From NCBI RefSeq assembly GCF_004217615.1, contig NZ_SHLD01000001.1, positions 1,488,001-1,552,000 on the forward strand: 64,000 nt of DNA. Reading direction: 5' to 3'. The notes below the pieces were generated by a model, which was given only the letters and a program-made list of their open reading frames with translations, was not told the DNA's origin and ran no database searches. Source of the DNA: Micromonospora kangleipakensis. Lineage in GTDB: Bacteria; Actinomycetota; Actinomycetes; Mycobacteriales; Micromonosporaceae. Numbering within the stretch: position 1 is the first letter of the stretch; the number at the start of each line of letters is the position of its first letter. The translations under genes and the position numbers were made by a program. Shown here piece after piece: positions 25,157-34,055 of the stretch.

Positions 25157-25915
25157 TCAGACGTCGTGGACCTCCAGCAGCCGGGCGGTGGGGGCCGCGT
25201 CGCCCAGCCGGGCCCGGAGCGCGGCCCGCTCCGGGTCGGCCAGGTACCCGTCGTGACCCGCCCGCGAGGCGAACCGGATCACGTGCACCTCGGTCCGCCC
25301 GTCGCCGGTACGCAGCCGCCGCTCCAGCCGTCCGCCGTGCCGGCCGAGCAGGGTGAGCACCTGGTCCTCGTATCGCTGACCGGCCTCGACCGCGTCGGCG
25401 GCCAGCTCGACCAGCGCGACTAGTCGCAGCGCGGCGGCCGGGTCGTCGACCAGCGACTTCCAGAAATGGTGGTCGACGTGCCCGCCCGGGATGCCGTCGC
25501 GGATGCCGGTGTCGGAGTAACCGTGCCGCCGGTAGAAGCCGGGCGCCTGGAACGAGAAGGACGACACCGAGATTTCGGTGCAGCCCCGGCGCCGGGCCTC
25601 CTCCTCGGCGGCCCGCAGCATCCGGCCGCCCCAGCCCTGGTGTCGGCGGTCCGCGCGGACCCACATCGTGTTGAGCCCGGCGCGGCCGCCCCAGGTCCAG
25701 CCGGTCAACCCGCCGACCAGCTCACCGTCGGCGTCGGTGACCCGCACCGAGAGTTCTGCCTCGTCGTCGGTGTCGGTAGCGGCGTTGTTGAACGCGGTCA
25801 GCTCCCGCCCGATCCGGGCCTCCAGCTCCGCGTCCGCGCCGCCCACCCGCATTGTCGCGCCGTCGGCGCGACCCGTGTCGGCGCTGCCGGTCCCAGTGGC
25901 GTTCTCCGTGGTCAT
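25157..25915 (-). CDS. GNAT acetyltransferase fused to ABM/DUF1330-like domain
   Basis: 252-residue fusion. The first part is a GNAT acyltransferase with the acetyl-CoA loop RRHQGWGGRMLRAAEEEA (about 88-105) and the C-terminal FYRRHGYSDTG. Residues about 160-252 (LVALVELAADAVEAGQRYEDQVLTL onward, with VHVIRFASRAGHDGYLADPER) look like a dimeric alpha/beta barrel of the DUF1330 or antibiotic-biosynthesis-monooxygenase type. I infer that the second domain dimerises the enzyme or binds its own ligand. ATG is the start. It stands alone between the permease and an SDR gene on the same strand. Confidence 0.8.
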   Translation of the reverse strand: MTTENATGTGSADTGRADGATMRVGGADAELEARIGRELTAFNNAATDTDDEAELSVRVTDADGELVGGLTGWTWGGRAGLNTMWVRADRRHQGWGGRMLRAAEEEARRRGCTEISVSSFSFQAPGFYRRHGYSDTGIRDGIPGGHVDHHFWKSLVDDPAAALRLVALVELAADAVEAGQRYEDQVLTLLGRHGGRLERRLRTGDGRTEVHVIRFASRAGHDGYLADPERAALRARLGDAAPTARLLEVHDV

Positions 25916-25963
25916 GGCGCGGAGTGTGGCAGCGGTCCGCGGCCGGACGCCACCGGAAAACCG

Positions 25964-26809
25964 TCAGCCGGCGATGCCGACGGCCTTGGCGCTGGCCGTC
26001 CAGAGCCGGGCGGCGAGCCGCGGGTCGGCCGCCTTGGCGAGCGGCCGGCGCGGTCGCCGGTCGTGGTAGTAGCCGCCGTCGACCAGCCGGGACGGGTCCT
26101 GGTTGGCCAGCCAGACCAGCGTCTCCGCGCCCTTCTCCGGGCTGCGGAACGGCAGCAGTCGCATGCCCAGCGCGACCAGCCGGCTTTCGTTGCCGAACCG
26201 GGTCCGCACCACGCCCGGGTGGAACGAGTACGCCGGCACGTCCGGCCAGCGCCGGGCCGCCTCGGCGGTGAAGAGGATGTTCGCCTGCTTGCTGGTCCCG
26301 TACGCCTGCATCGGTCGGTAGCGGCGCAGCGCGGCGTTGAGGTCGTCGGGGTCCAGCGCCCCGCTGCGGTGCGCGCCCGAGGCGGTCACCACCATCCGCC
26401 CGATCCGGTCGGCGAGCAGGTTGCTGAGCAGGAACGGGGCCAGATGGTTGGCCTGCATGCTCAGTTCGAAACCGTCGACCGTGGTCGCCGGCTGGAGCAC
26501 GATGGCGCCGGCGTTGTTGGCCAGCACGTCGATCCGGTCGTACGACTCCCGCAGCCGCCCGGCGAGCCGGCGGACGTCGTCGAGGACGGCGAAGTCGGCG
26601 CGGAACAGCTCCGGGCGGTCGCCGCAGGTCTCGCGGACGCGGTCCCCGGCCGACTGCAGCCGGGCCGGATCCCGGCCGACCAGCACCACCCGGTCGCCCC
26701 GGCGGGACAGGTCGACGGCGGCGGCCAGTCCGATGCCGGAGCTGGCGCCCGTCACCACCACGGTCCGACGCCCAGTGAGATCTTCCACAGGTCCATTCAC
26801 CCCGGTCAC
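25964..26809 (-). CDS. SDR family oxidoreductase
   Basis: 281-residue short-chain dehydrogenase with TGASSGIGLAAAVDL at the N-terminus and Arg after strand 2 (LVGRDPARL, favouring NADP). It also has ANNAG, VVTASGAHRSG for the catalytic Ser and YGTSKQANILF for Tyr and Lys. A long C-terminal helical extension resembles the retinol-dehydrogenase/WW-domain oxidoreductase subgroup. Several GTG codons (26809, 26800, 26788) could be the start. No partner gene indicates the substrate. Confidence 0.87.
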   Translation of the reverse strand: MTGVNGPVEDLTGRRTVVVTGASSGIGLAAAVDLSRRGDRVVLVGRDPARLQSAGDRVRETCGDRPELFRADFAVLDDVRRLAGRLRESYDRIDVLANNAGAIVLQPATTVDGFELSMQANHLAPFLLSNLLADRIGRMVVTASGAHRSGALDPDDLNAALRRYRPMQAYGTSKQANILFTAEAARRWPDVPAYSFHPGVVRTRFGNESRLVALGMRLLPFRSPEKGAETLVWLANQDPSRLVDGGYYHDRRPRRPLAKAADPRLAARLWTASAKAVGIAG

Positions 26810-26915
26810 GGCACGAGGTTACCGTGACGTCACCACGCCCTTTGGGATCGTTAAGTTTTCGGCTTTTCATTCATCGGCGTCGGCGTGCCCGCCGGACGCT
26901 GGAAGGAGCGCATCC

Positions 26916-27872
26916 ATGGCCGCTGTCGGTCGCCCCCGCCGGTCCTGCCTCGCGGTACCCGGTTCCAGCGTCAAGATGCTCGGCAAGGCCCAGGGCCTGC
27001 CGGCCGACCAGGTCTTCCTGGACCTGGAGGACGCGGTCGCCCCGCTGGCCAAGCCGGACGCCCGGAAGAACATCGTCGCCGCCCTGAACGAGGGCGACTG
27101 GGCCGGCAAGACCCGGGTGGTCCGGGTGAACGACCTGACCACGCCGTGGACGTACCGGGACGTCATCGAGGTGGTCGAGGGCGCCGGCGCGAACCTGGAC
27201 TGCATCATGCTGCCGAAGGTGCAGAACGCCGCCCAGGTGCAGTGGCTGGACCTGACGCTCACCCAGATCGAGAAGACCCTCGGCCTCGAGGTCGGCCGGA
27301 TCGGCATCGAGGCGCAGATCGAGAACGCCGCCGGCCTGGTCAACGTCGACGCCATCGCCGCCGCCTCGCCCCGGGTGGAGACCATCATCTTCGGCCCGGC
27401 CGACTTCATGGCCTCGATCAACATGAAGTCGCTGGTGGTCGGCGCGCTGATCCCGGACTACCCGGGCGACCCGTACCACTACATCCTGATGCGGATCCTG
27501 ATGGCCGCCCGGATGCACGACAAGCAGGCCATCGACGGCCCGTTCCTGCAGATCCGGGATGTCGACGCGTTCCGTGAGGTGGCCAAGCGCTCGGCCGCGT
27601 TGGGCTTCGACGGAAAGTGGGTGCTGCACCCGGGCCAGATCGACGCGGCCAACGAGGTCTACTCCCCGGCCCAGGCCGACTACGACCACGCGGAGTTGAT
27701 CCTCGACGCGTACGAGCACTACACCTCGGAGGCGGGCGGCAAGCTCGGCGCGGTGATGCTCGGCGACGAGATGATCGACGAGGCGTCCCGCAAGATGGCC
27801 CTGGTGATCGCCGCCAAGGGGCGCGCGGCCGGGATGACCCGTACGTCGACCTTCACCCCGCCGTCGGAGTGA
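26916..27872 (+). CDS. CoA ester lyase of the L-malyl-CoA/beta-methylmalyl-CoA lyase type
   Basis: 318-residue TIM-barrel lyase of the HpcH/CitE family. Motifs are RSCLAVPGSSVKMLGKAQG (CoA phosphate binding), VFLDLEDAVAP, the Mg ligands Glu in GIEAQIENAAGL and Asp in FGPADFMASI, and GKWVLHPGQI. GGAAGGAG precedes the ATG by 6-8 bases. In S. coelicolor a closely similar gene sits with crotonyl-CoA carboxylase/reductase and an acyl-CoA dehydrogenase of the ethylmalonyl-CoA pathway. The acyl-CoA dehydrogenase at 30.1 kb and the MaoC hydratase at 41 kb may work with it. Cleavage of (3S)-malyl-CoA or beta-methylmalyl-CoA is therefore the likely reaction. Confidence 0.88.
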   Translation: MAAVGRPRRSCLAVPGSSVKMLGKAQGLPADQVFLDLEDAVAPLAKPDARKNIVAALNEGDWAGKTRVVRVNDLTTPWTYRDVIEVVEGAGANLDCIMLPKVQNAAQVQWLDLTLTQIEKTLGLEVGRIGIEAQIENAAGLVNVDAIAAASPRVETIIFGPADFMASINMKSLVVGALIPDYPGDPYHYILMRILMAARMHDKQAIDGPFLQIRDVDAFREVAKRSAALGFDGKWVLHPGQIDAANEVYSPAQADYDHAELILDAYEHYTSEAGGKLGAVMLGDEMIDEASRKMALVIAAKGRAAGMTRTSTFTPPSE

Positions 27873-27903
27873 GCGCGGCCCGCCCCCGTCGGGGCGGCGC
27901 AGG

Positions 27904-27931
27904 GGGCCGTCCCGGCCGACCGGGACGGCCC
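27904..27931. terminator. Bidirectional intrinsic terminator
   Basis: 12-bp perfect stem GGGCCGTCCCGG / CCGGGACGGCCC with a 4-base loop and TTCCCT after it. It lies between the convergent CoA ester lyase and DUF4190 genes. Confidence 0.75.
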
Positions 27932-27938
27932 TTCCCTG

Positions 27939-28451
27939 TCAGTAGCTGCGGCTGCTCGTGTCGCCGTTGGTGACCGCGATCACGATCACCACGACGTAGA
28001 AGGCGATCAGCAGCGCCAGCAGGCCGGTGAGGATCCAGCCGACGATGATGGCGGCCTTGGCCATCCCCTCGCCCTGCTCGCCGGTCTCGCGGATCTGCTT
28101 GCGGGCCACGTGGCCGAGGATCGCGCCGATCGGCGCGGTGATGCAGGAGGCGATGCCGACCAGCGAGAGCACCAGCGCCACGATGGCCATGGTGTTGGTC
28201 CTCGCCGCAACCGGGTAGCCGTACCCCGGGTAGGCCGGCGGCGGGTAGCCGGCCGCCGCGTACGGGTCGGCCGTGGGTTGCCCGCCCGGCATCCCGGCGT
28301 ACGGGTTGGTCGGGGCGTACGGGTCGGCCGAGGTCGGCTGGGTGGGGATCGGGCTGCCGCCCATCGCGAGGGTCGGGTCGGCGGGCGGCGTGGACTGCTG
28401 GCCGGGTGTGGACGGGTCGTGCCAACCACCGGGCGGCGGGGGATAGCTCAT
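27939..28451 (-). CDS. DUF4190 domain membrane protein
   Basis: 170-residue protein. A Pro/Tyr/Gly-rich disordered N-terminus (repeats of DPYAP, GYPPPAYPGYGYP, about 1-80) precedes two hydrophobic helices with the DUF4190 signature between them (GAILGHVARKQIRETGEQGEGMA). Both termini are probably cytoplasmic. A second member with the same design is encoded 1 kb away (29470-29895). The function is unknown; such proteins are common in actinomycete envelopes. Confidence 0.85.
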   Translation of the reverse strand: MSYPPPPGGWHDPSTPGQQSTPPADPTLAMGGSPIPTQPTSADPYAPTNPYAGMPGGQPTADPYAAAGYPPPAYPGYGYPVAARTNTMAIVALVLSLVGIASCITAPIGAILGHVARKQIRETGEQGEGMAKAAIIVGWILTGLLALLIAFYVVVIVIAVTNGDTSSRSY

Positions 28452-28706
28452 CAGGTTTCATCTCCGTTGGCTGCGGGTGCGCCGTCAGGGTAGCCAGCCC
28501 TTCCCAAAACCGAGCACCCCCTTTCCGGGTGCCGCGTTGCCCGGAAGGTCCACAGCGGGCAGGATCGCGGCATGGCACTTGACGCGCGTGGTGGTCGACC
28601 GAGACGGAATGTGAGCCGTCCGGGCCTGGTCCGGCGCAGCCGAGGCACCGCCCCGGCGGGCTCCGCCGACCAGGACCAGCCGGCGCCGCTCGCCGAACCG
28701 GTCACC

Positions 28707-29462
28707 ATGCGCCTCGACGGCCGGGTCGCCCTGGTCACCGGGGCGGGCAGCCCGGACGGCATCGGCTACGCCACCGCCCGCCGGCTGGCCGACCTGGGGG
28801 CCCGGGTCGCGATCGTCTCCACCACCCGGCGGATCCACGAGCGGGCCGGCGAGCTGGGCGTGACCGGCTTCGTGGCCGACCTGACCGACGAGTCGGAGGT
28901 GGGCGCGCTCGCCGACGCGGTGGCCGAGCAGCTCGGCGACGTCGAGGTGCTGGTCAACAACGCCGGCCTGGCCAGCCGGGCCAGCCCCGAGGTGCTGCGG
29001 CCGGTGGTCCAGCTCAGCTACGACGAGTGGCGCGGCGAGATCGACCGGAACCTGACCACCGCGTTCCTGTGCAGCCGGGCGTTCATCAGCGGGATGGCCG
29101 AGCGCGGCTGGGGTCGGATCGTCAACCTGGCGGCCACCGCCGGCGCGGTCAACGCGCTCCCCACCGAGGCCGCGTACGCGGCGGCGAAGGCGGGCGTGGT
29201 CGGGCTGACCCGGGCCCTGGCGATGGAGATGATCGCCGACGGGGTGACCGTCAACGCGGTCGCCCCCGGCACCATCTACACGGCGGCGTCCACGATGGCC
29301 GAGATCAAGCAGGGGCTCGGCACTCCGGTCGGCCGCCCGGGCACCCCGGACGAGGTGGCCGCGGCGATCGCCTTCCTCTGCTCGCCGGCCGCGTCGTACA
29401 TCACCGGTCAGATGCTCGTCGTCGACGGCGGCAACAGCGTCCGCGAGGCGGAGTTCCGCTGA
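28707..29462 (+). CDS. SDR family oxidoreductase (FabG-like)
   Basis: 251-residue short-chain dehydrogenase. It starts [20 protein letters not shown], where the glycine-rich turn has a two-residue insertion. NNAG, the active-site Tyr/Lys in [18 protein letters not shown] and [11 protein letters not shown] at the end are all present. An ATG 135 bases upstream would add 45 Arg/Pro-rich residues that do not look conserved, so the inner ATG is preferred even though neither has a good Shine-Dalgarno. The substrate is unknown. It sits between the two DUF4190 genes. Confidence 0.83.
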   Translation: MRLDGRVALVTGAGSPDGIGYATARRLADLGARVAIVSTTRRIHERAGELGVTGFVADLTDESEVGALADAVAEQLGDVEVLVNNAGLASRASPEVLRPVVQLSYDEWRGEIDRNLTTAFLCSRAFISGMAERGWGRIVNLAATAGAVNALPTEAAYAAAKAGVVGLTRALAMEMIADGVTVNAVAPGTIYTAASTMAEIKQGLGTPVGRPGTPDEVAAAIAFLCSPAASYITGQMLVVDGGNSVREAEFR

Positions 29463-29469
29463 GGCCGGC

Positions 29470-29895
29470 TCAGTTGTAGGAGCCGCCGCCGTCGGAATTC
29501 GCCCAGAACGCCACGGCGATCCAGCCGCAGCAGGCGAGCAGCCCGATGGCGGTGAAGACGTAGCTGAGGATCAGGCCCCAGGTGGCGAGCTGGTCGCCCT
29601 CCTCGCCGGTCTGCCGGATCTGCCGCTTGGCCAGGTGGCCGAGGACGATGCCGGCTGGGGCGAAGACGAAGGCGAAGACCAGCGACAGGATGGCGAGGAC
29701 GTTCGGTCCGCCGCGCGGTCGCGGTCCCTCGCCGGGCGGTCCGTACTGCCCGTACGGCGGCTGCGGGGCGTACGGCGGCTGTTGTCCCCACTGCGGCTGC
29801 TGCCCGTACGGGTCATGGTGGGGCGGCTGGCCGTAGGACGGCGGCTCGTACGGCGACGGGGGCTGGTCCGGCTCCCCGGGTGGTGGATGGCTCAC
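29470..29895 (-). CDS. DUF4190 domain membrane protein (second copy)
   Basis: 141-residue paralogue of the gene at 27.9 kb. It has a Pro/Gln/Tyr-rich N-terminus (PYGQQPQWGQQPPYAPQPP, about 15-60) and two transmembrane helices flanking GIVLGHLAKRQIRQTGEEGDQLATWG. GTG is chosen because GAAGGGGGGC lies about 9 bases upstream; a TTG 30 bases earlier is possible. It is convergent with the SDR gene, with only 7 bases between. Confidence 0.83.
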   Translation of the reverse strand: MSHPPPGEPDQPPSPYEPPSYGQPPHHDPYGQQPQWGQQPPYAPQPPYGQYGPPGEGPRPRGGPNVLAILSLVFAFVFAPAGIVLGHLAKRQIRQTGEEGDQLATWGLILSYVFTAIGLLACCGWIAVAFWANSDGGGSYN

Positions 29896-30076
29896 CCTCG
29901 CTCGCCCCCCTTCGTCCCAGCTCAACGGCCTTCTCTCTTGCGGACGCTACCCGCAGCGGTGAACCTTTTCACAGCGGTTGTGTGGACTGGTCACCTTGGC
30001 CTCGCCGGTCGCGGGACCGATACTTACCCAGCGTTCAGTTACCCACGAGTAATGCGCCGATCCCCCGGAGGCTGAG

Positions 30077-31273
30077 ATGGCCCGACTCGCCCAGACGCCC
30101 GGCCTGACCGATGTGCAGCGGTCGATCCTGGAAACCGTCCGGGAGTTCGCGGACAAGGAGATCATTCCGCACGCCCAGCGGCTGGAGCACGCCGACGAGT
30201 ACCCGACCGACATCCTGGACGGGATGCGCGAGATGGGGCTCTTCGGCCTCACCATCGACGAGGAGTACGGCGGGCTCGGCGAGTCCCTGCTCACGTACGC
30301 CCTGGTGGTCGAGGAACTCTCCCGCGGCTGGATGTCGATCTCCGGCATCGTCAACACCCATTTCATCGTGGCGTACCTGATCTCCCAGCACGGCTCGGCC
30401 GAGCAGAAGGCCCGGCTGCTGCCGAGGATGGCCACCGGCGAGGTGCGCGGCGCCTTCTCGATGTCAGAACCGGAGTGCGGCTCCGACGTCTCGGCGATCA
30501 AGTCGAAGGCGGTCCGCGACGGAGACAACTATGTGCTCAACGGCCAGAAGATGTGGCTGACCAACGGGGCGTACTCGTCGGTGGTGGCGACCCTGGTCAA
30601 GACCGACACCGGCGCGGACTCGGTCTACGGCAACATGAGCACCTTCCTGTTGGAGAAGGAGCCCGGCTTCGGCGAGACCGCCCCCGGCCTGACCATCCCC
30701 GGAAAGATCGACAAGATGGGCTACAAGGGCGTCGAGACCACCGAGATGGTGCTCGACGGGGTCAGCGTCCCGGCCTCCGCCGTCCTCGGCGGCGAGGAGA
30801 AGGTCGGCCGCGGCTTCTACCAGATGATGGACGGCATCGAGGTCGGCCGGGTCAACGTCGCCGCCCGCGCCTGCGGCATCTCGATCCGCGCCTTCGAGTT
30901 GGCCGTCGCGTACGCCCAGCAGCGCCGGACCTTCGGCCAGCCGCTCGCCAAGCACCAGGCCATCGCGTTCAAGCTCGCCGAGATGGGCACCAAGATCGAG
31001 GCCGCCCACTCGCTCATGGTCAACGCGGCCCGGCTCAAGGACGCCGGCCAGCGCAACGACGTCGAGGCCGGCATGGCCAAGCTGCTCGCCTCCGAGTACT
31101 GCGCCGAGGTCGTCCAGGAGGCCTTCCGCATCCACGGCGGCTACGGCTACTCCAAGGAGTACGAGATCGAGCGGCTGATGCGGGAGGCCCCCTTCCTGCT
31201 CATCGGCGAGGGCACCTCGGAGATCCAGAAGACGATCATCTCCCGCGGCCTGCTCAAGGAGTACAAGCTCTGA
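30077..31273 (+). CDS. Acyl-CoA dehydrogenase (ethylmalonyl-CoA pathway type)
   Basis: 398-residue FAD enzyme with the three acyl-CoA dehydrogenase domains. FSMSEPECGSDVSAI and KMWLTNGAYSS contact FAD, ARACGISIRAFELAVAYAQQRRTFGQPL is in the third domain, and the catalytic Glu is in GEGTSEIQ. CGGAGG lies 7 bases before the ATG. By recollection it is very similar along its length to the S. coelicolor acyl-CoA dehydrogenase beside crotonyl-CoA carboxylase/reductase. Methylsuccinyl-CoA or a related short branched acyl-CoA is thus a reasonable substrate guess. Confidence 0.9.
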   Translation: MARLAQTPGLTDVQRSILETVREFADKEIIPHAQRLEHADEYPTDILDGMREMGLFGLTIDEEYGGLGESLLTYALVVEELSRGWMSISGIVNTHFIVAYLISQHGSAEQKARLLPRMATGEVRGAFSMSEPECGSDVSAIKSKAVRDGDNYVLNGQKMWLTNGAYSSVVATLVKTDTGADSVYGNMSTFLLEKEPGFGETAPGLTIPGKIDKMGYKGVETTEMVLDGVSVPASAVLGGEEKVGRGFYQMMDGIEVGRVNVAARACGISIRAFELAVAYAQQRRTFGQPLAKHQAIAFKLAEMGTKIEAAHSLMVNAARLKDAGQRNDVEAGMAKLLASEYCAEVVQEAFRIHGGYGYSKEYEIERLMREAPFLLIGEGTSEIQKTIISRGLLKEYKL

Positions 31274-31285
31274 CCGGCGCGCCGG

Positions 31286-32029
31286 TCACCCGCCGGCCGG
31301 CTCGACGGCCGGCTCCGGCGCGGTGACCGGCAGCCCGACCGCCAGCACCTCCGGGCGCGTCCGGAAGTGGTCGATCGCGGCGAGCAGCAGCTCGTCGGCC
31401 ACCGCCACGCTCCGCCCGCCCACCACCGGCGGCAGCGCCGGCGGCTGCCGGACGCGCAGCCACACGCCGTCCGCCCGGCCGTCCTGCGTGTGCAGCCGGG
31501 CCCCGTCGACGTCCGACCAGGCGTACCAGCGCCGGCCGTGCCGGATCCCGCTGGCGGTGAGCGCCAGCCGGCCGGTGACCCGGACCTCGCGGTAGGCGAG
31601 CCGTCCCAGTCCGACCGCGACCGCGACCAGCAGGCCGGGCCGCGCGATCCGGGCCCACCCCGGGTCGTCCGGGAGCAGCGAGATCAGGCCGACCGCCAGC
31701 GTGGTCGCCATGGTCGCGTCCGCGGCGAGGTCCACCCACCCCGCGAATGACCGGCCGGCCACCAGCCCCGGCTCCGTCGCGTCCCGGCCGGCCGCCCGCG
31801 CCCGCCAGACCAGCCGGCCCGTCCGCTGCGGTCGCCACCGCTTCTCCAGCAGGTGCGCCCCGGTCACCAGCCACACCACGAACTGGACGTCGTCCAGGTC
31901 GGACTGCCGCGCCCGCAGCAGGCCGGCGGCGGCCACCGCCGCCACCGCCGCGGCGACCGCGAGGGAGAGCAACCGGCGGGGCCAGAGGTCGTCGTGCCGG
32001 ACGTACACCGCCGGGCCGGGTAGGGACAC
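31286..32029 (-). CDS. Membrane protein, unknown function
   Basis: 247 residues. It has two N-terminal hydrophobic stretches (about 20-40 and 45-56), then two more (about 95-112 and 120-138). The C-terminal cytoplasmic half resembles a small PH-like beta domain (GRLALTASGIRHGRRWYAWSDVDGARLHTQ). Its layout is like the bacterial PH-domain membrane proteins elsewhere in this window (34.1 kb, 44 kb). No enzymatic motif is visible. It is convergent with the acyl-CoA dehydrogenase (12 bases apart). Confidence 0.65.
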   Translation of the reverse strand: MSLPGPAVYVRHDDLWPRRLLSLAVAAAVAAVAAAGLLRARQSDLDDVQFVVWLVTGAHLLEKRWRPQRTGRLVWRARAAGRDATEPGLVAGRSFAGWVDLAADATMATTLAVGLISLLPDDPGWARIARPGLLVAVAVGLGRLAYREVRVTGRLALTASGIRHGRRWYAWSDVDGARLHTQDGRADGVWLRVRQPPALPPVVGGRSVAVADELLLAAIDHFRTRPEVLAVGLPVTAPEPAVEPAGG

Positions 32030-32105
32030 GGTCGCAGGGTAAAGCCGGACCGCCAGTCGCCGCCGTCCCGCTCAGGAGGGGGCAGCGGCGGGGGCCGTCG
32101 GTCCG

Positions 32106-32111
32106 TACCGT
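32106..32111 (+). promoter_or_regulatory. -10-like box TACCGT before the Cys-repeat membrane protein
   Basis: TACCGT ends 6 bases before the GTG at 32118, and no ribosome-binding site lies between, suggesting a leaderless transcript. Confidence 0.45.
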
Positions 32112-32117
32112 ACGCCC

Positions 32118-33980
32118 GTGCCCACCCCGCTCCGCCGGTCCCCGCTGCCGCCGATCCTGCTGGTACTCGTCCCGCTGTCGCTGCTCCAGACGCTCTGGCG
32201 GCTGCTCCCGCTCCCCGACGCCGATGCACCCAGGGTGATCAACGGAGTGCTCGTCCTGCCACCCGCCGGCTGGCTGGAGGTCGTGGTCGTCGCCGTCGCG
32301 TGGACCTGGGCGGTGACCGCCGGCGTCGCTGCCCTGGCCGGTGCCGACCGGCCGCTGCGGCGAGCCCTGCGGCTGCTCCCCACCGTCTGCGGTGTGCTCT
32401 TCGCCGCCCTGGCGGCGGTGCTCGTCGCCTTCCTCCTGGTCGGGCTCGTCCTGCCGGCCGCCGAGGAGATGATCTGGGTGGTCGTCGCGCTGCTCGCCGT
32501 GCCGGTCGGCGCGCTCCTCGTGCGGCTGGGGCTCGTGCTGCCGCTCACGGTCTTCGAGGACCTGCGGGGGATGGCGGCCGTCCGGGCGGCATCCGCCGGA
32601 GTCAGGGGCTACGGGGTGAGCATCGCCATCCTGCTCCTGCTCGGCGTGCTCGGCCCCGCGGTGCTGACCGGCTGGGCGTGGGAGCGGGCCGGACCGCTGG
32701 TGGACGGACGGCTACCCGGCCTCGGGCTGTGGCTGGCGCGGGACGTGGTCCTGGTCCTGCTGGCGGCGCTCCAGGCGGGGACCTTCGTCGTGGCGTACCG
32801 CAATCTTCCCCAGCCACGGCTGGCTGCGCTGTCGCCGGCGTCGGGAGCCGAGGGGCGCGTTCCGCGCTGGGCGGGGCTGGGGTTCGCCCTCGTCGCCATG
32901 CTGCTGCCCACGCTCGTGACAGGTGGTGTGGTGACGACGGGGTTCCTGACCGAGCTCTCCGTCCGGCCCGGCCCGCTCCCCCGCAATCTGGTCGCGCTCG
33001 GCTGGCCGGCCGGGCGCCATCCCGTCATCCTCACCTACCCCGCCATCTACGACTGCCTCGACGACGAGTGCCGCGCGACGAGGCGGACGAAACTGCCGAT
33101 CAGCCTGGCGAGCCCGGAGGGCGCGGTGATCGCCGCGGACGGGTCGGTCTACGCGCTGACCGGCAACCGGCTGACCTACTGCGACCCGCGACGAACCTGC
33201 CGCAGCGCCCCGAGTCCACTCGACGCCCTCGCCGGGGATTGGGAGGCGGCGGCCATCGCCCTCGCCCCCGACGGGCAGATCCTCATCGGCATCGCCGCAC
33301 CCGCTCTGGACCGGGGGGACGGTCAGCTACGGCGGGAGGACTCGGAGGTGGGTCTCATCCGCTGCCGTGATGTCCACTGCACGGCACCGGACATCACCCG
33401 ACTCGGAGTGGCGCAGAACGGGTTCGCCGACATGTCCTCCGCCTACTACCGCCGCTTGCTGGTCGGCGTGGACCGGAGGGGCCGGCCGGTCGTCGCCTAC
33501 CGCCCGACGGGTGGCTCGATGGTCTGGGTGGGGCGGTGCGACACACCGGGTTGCGCCAGCGCACAGCTCGCACTGCTGGGGAGCCCGGAACAGCCCGGCT
33601 TGCCGACCGAGGAGGAACTGGCGTCGCTCCACTTCGACCGTCTGGTGCCCCCGTGCGACCGGTGTACCAGCGCGGTGAGCGCGACCGTCGACCGTCCCGG
33701 TGGTGGCATCTACGCCGTCGCGATCACCTACGGCCGCCCCGACGTGCGCGTTCGAATCGGCGAACGAACGCTGCTGCCGCGTCGCGCTGTGCTCTGGAGC
33801 TGCGCGGACTACCGATGCTGGTCGCCTCGGGAGGTCCCCCTGATCGAGGCGCAGGAATGGTCCAGCAACGTCCCGGGCCCGTCGTCGGGTGACGCCTTCC
33901 TCCTGGCGGCGAACCCGGACGGCCGGGTGGTCGTGGCCCGAAGGGCCGCGGCTGACCAGATCGTCACGGTCCGGCCCTGA
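32118..33980 (+). CDS. Polytopic membrane protein with Cys-pair repeat propeller domain
   Basis: 620 residues, not a family I can name. The N-terminal 270 residues hold about six or seven transmembrane helices. The C-terminal 330 residues contain at least six copies of a segment marked by two cysteines three to six residues apart (YDCLDDEC, TYCDPRRTC, IRCRDVHC, GRCDTPGC, PPCDRC, WSCADYRC), each followed by beta-strand-like sequence (IAADGSVYAL, LAPDGQILIGI, VGVDRRGRPVVAY). This looks like a beta-propeller whose blades are each pinned by a disulfide, exposed outside the cell. Codon use is normal for the window. Function cannot be inferred from the neighbours. Confidence 0.75.
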   Translation: MPTPLRRSPLPPILLVLVPLSLLQTLWRLLPLPDADAPRVINGVLVLPPAGWLEVVVVAVAWTWAVTAGVAALAGADRPLRRALRLLPTVCGVLFAALAAVLVAFLLVGLVLPAAEEMIWVVVALLAVPVGALLVRLGLVLPLTVFEDLRGMAAVRAASAGVRGYGVSIAILLLLGVLGPAVLTGWAWERAGPLVDGRLPGLGLWLARDVVLVLLAALQAGTFVVAYRNLPQPRLAALSPASGAEGRVPRWAGLGFALVAMLLPTLVTGGVVTTGFLTELSVRPGPLPRNLVALGWPAGRHPVILTYPAIYDCLDDECRATRRTKLPISLASPEGAVIAADGSVYALTGNRLTYCDPRRTCRSAPSPLDALAGDWEAAAIALAPDGQILIGIAAPALDRGDGQLRREDSEVGLIRCRDVHCTAPDITRLGVAQNGFADMSSAYYRRLLVGVDRRGRPVVAYRPTGGSMVWVGRCDTPGCASAQLALLGSPEQPGLPTEEELASLHFDRLVPPCDRCTSAVSATVDRPGGGIYAVAITYGRPDVRVRIGERTLLPRRAVLWSCADYRCWSPREVPLIEAQEWSSNVPGPSSGDAFLLAANPDGRVVVARRAAADQIVTVRP

Positions 33981-34027
33981 TCCGCGCGATCGTGCAATGG
34001 TCAGTGGGGCCGCGATGGCCACTTCAC

Positions 34028-34054
34028 CACGGCATCGGCGTGGTCGATGCCGTG
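34028..34054. terminator. Bidirectional hairpin terminator
   Basis: Perfect 10-bp stem CACGGCATCG / CGATGCCGTG with a 7-base loop, immediately beyond the stop of the minus-strand membrane gene and 48 bases after the plus-strand gene. Confidence 0.65.
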
Positions 34055-34055
34055 C

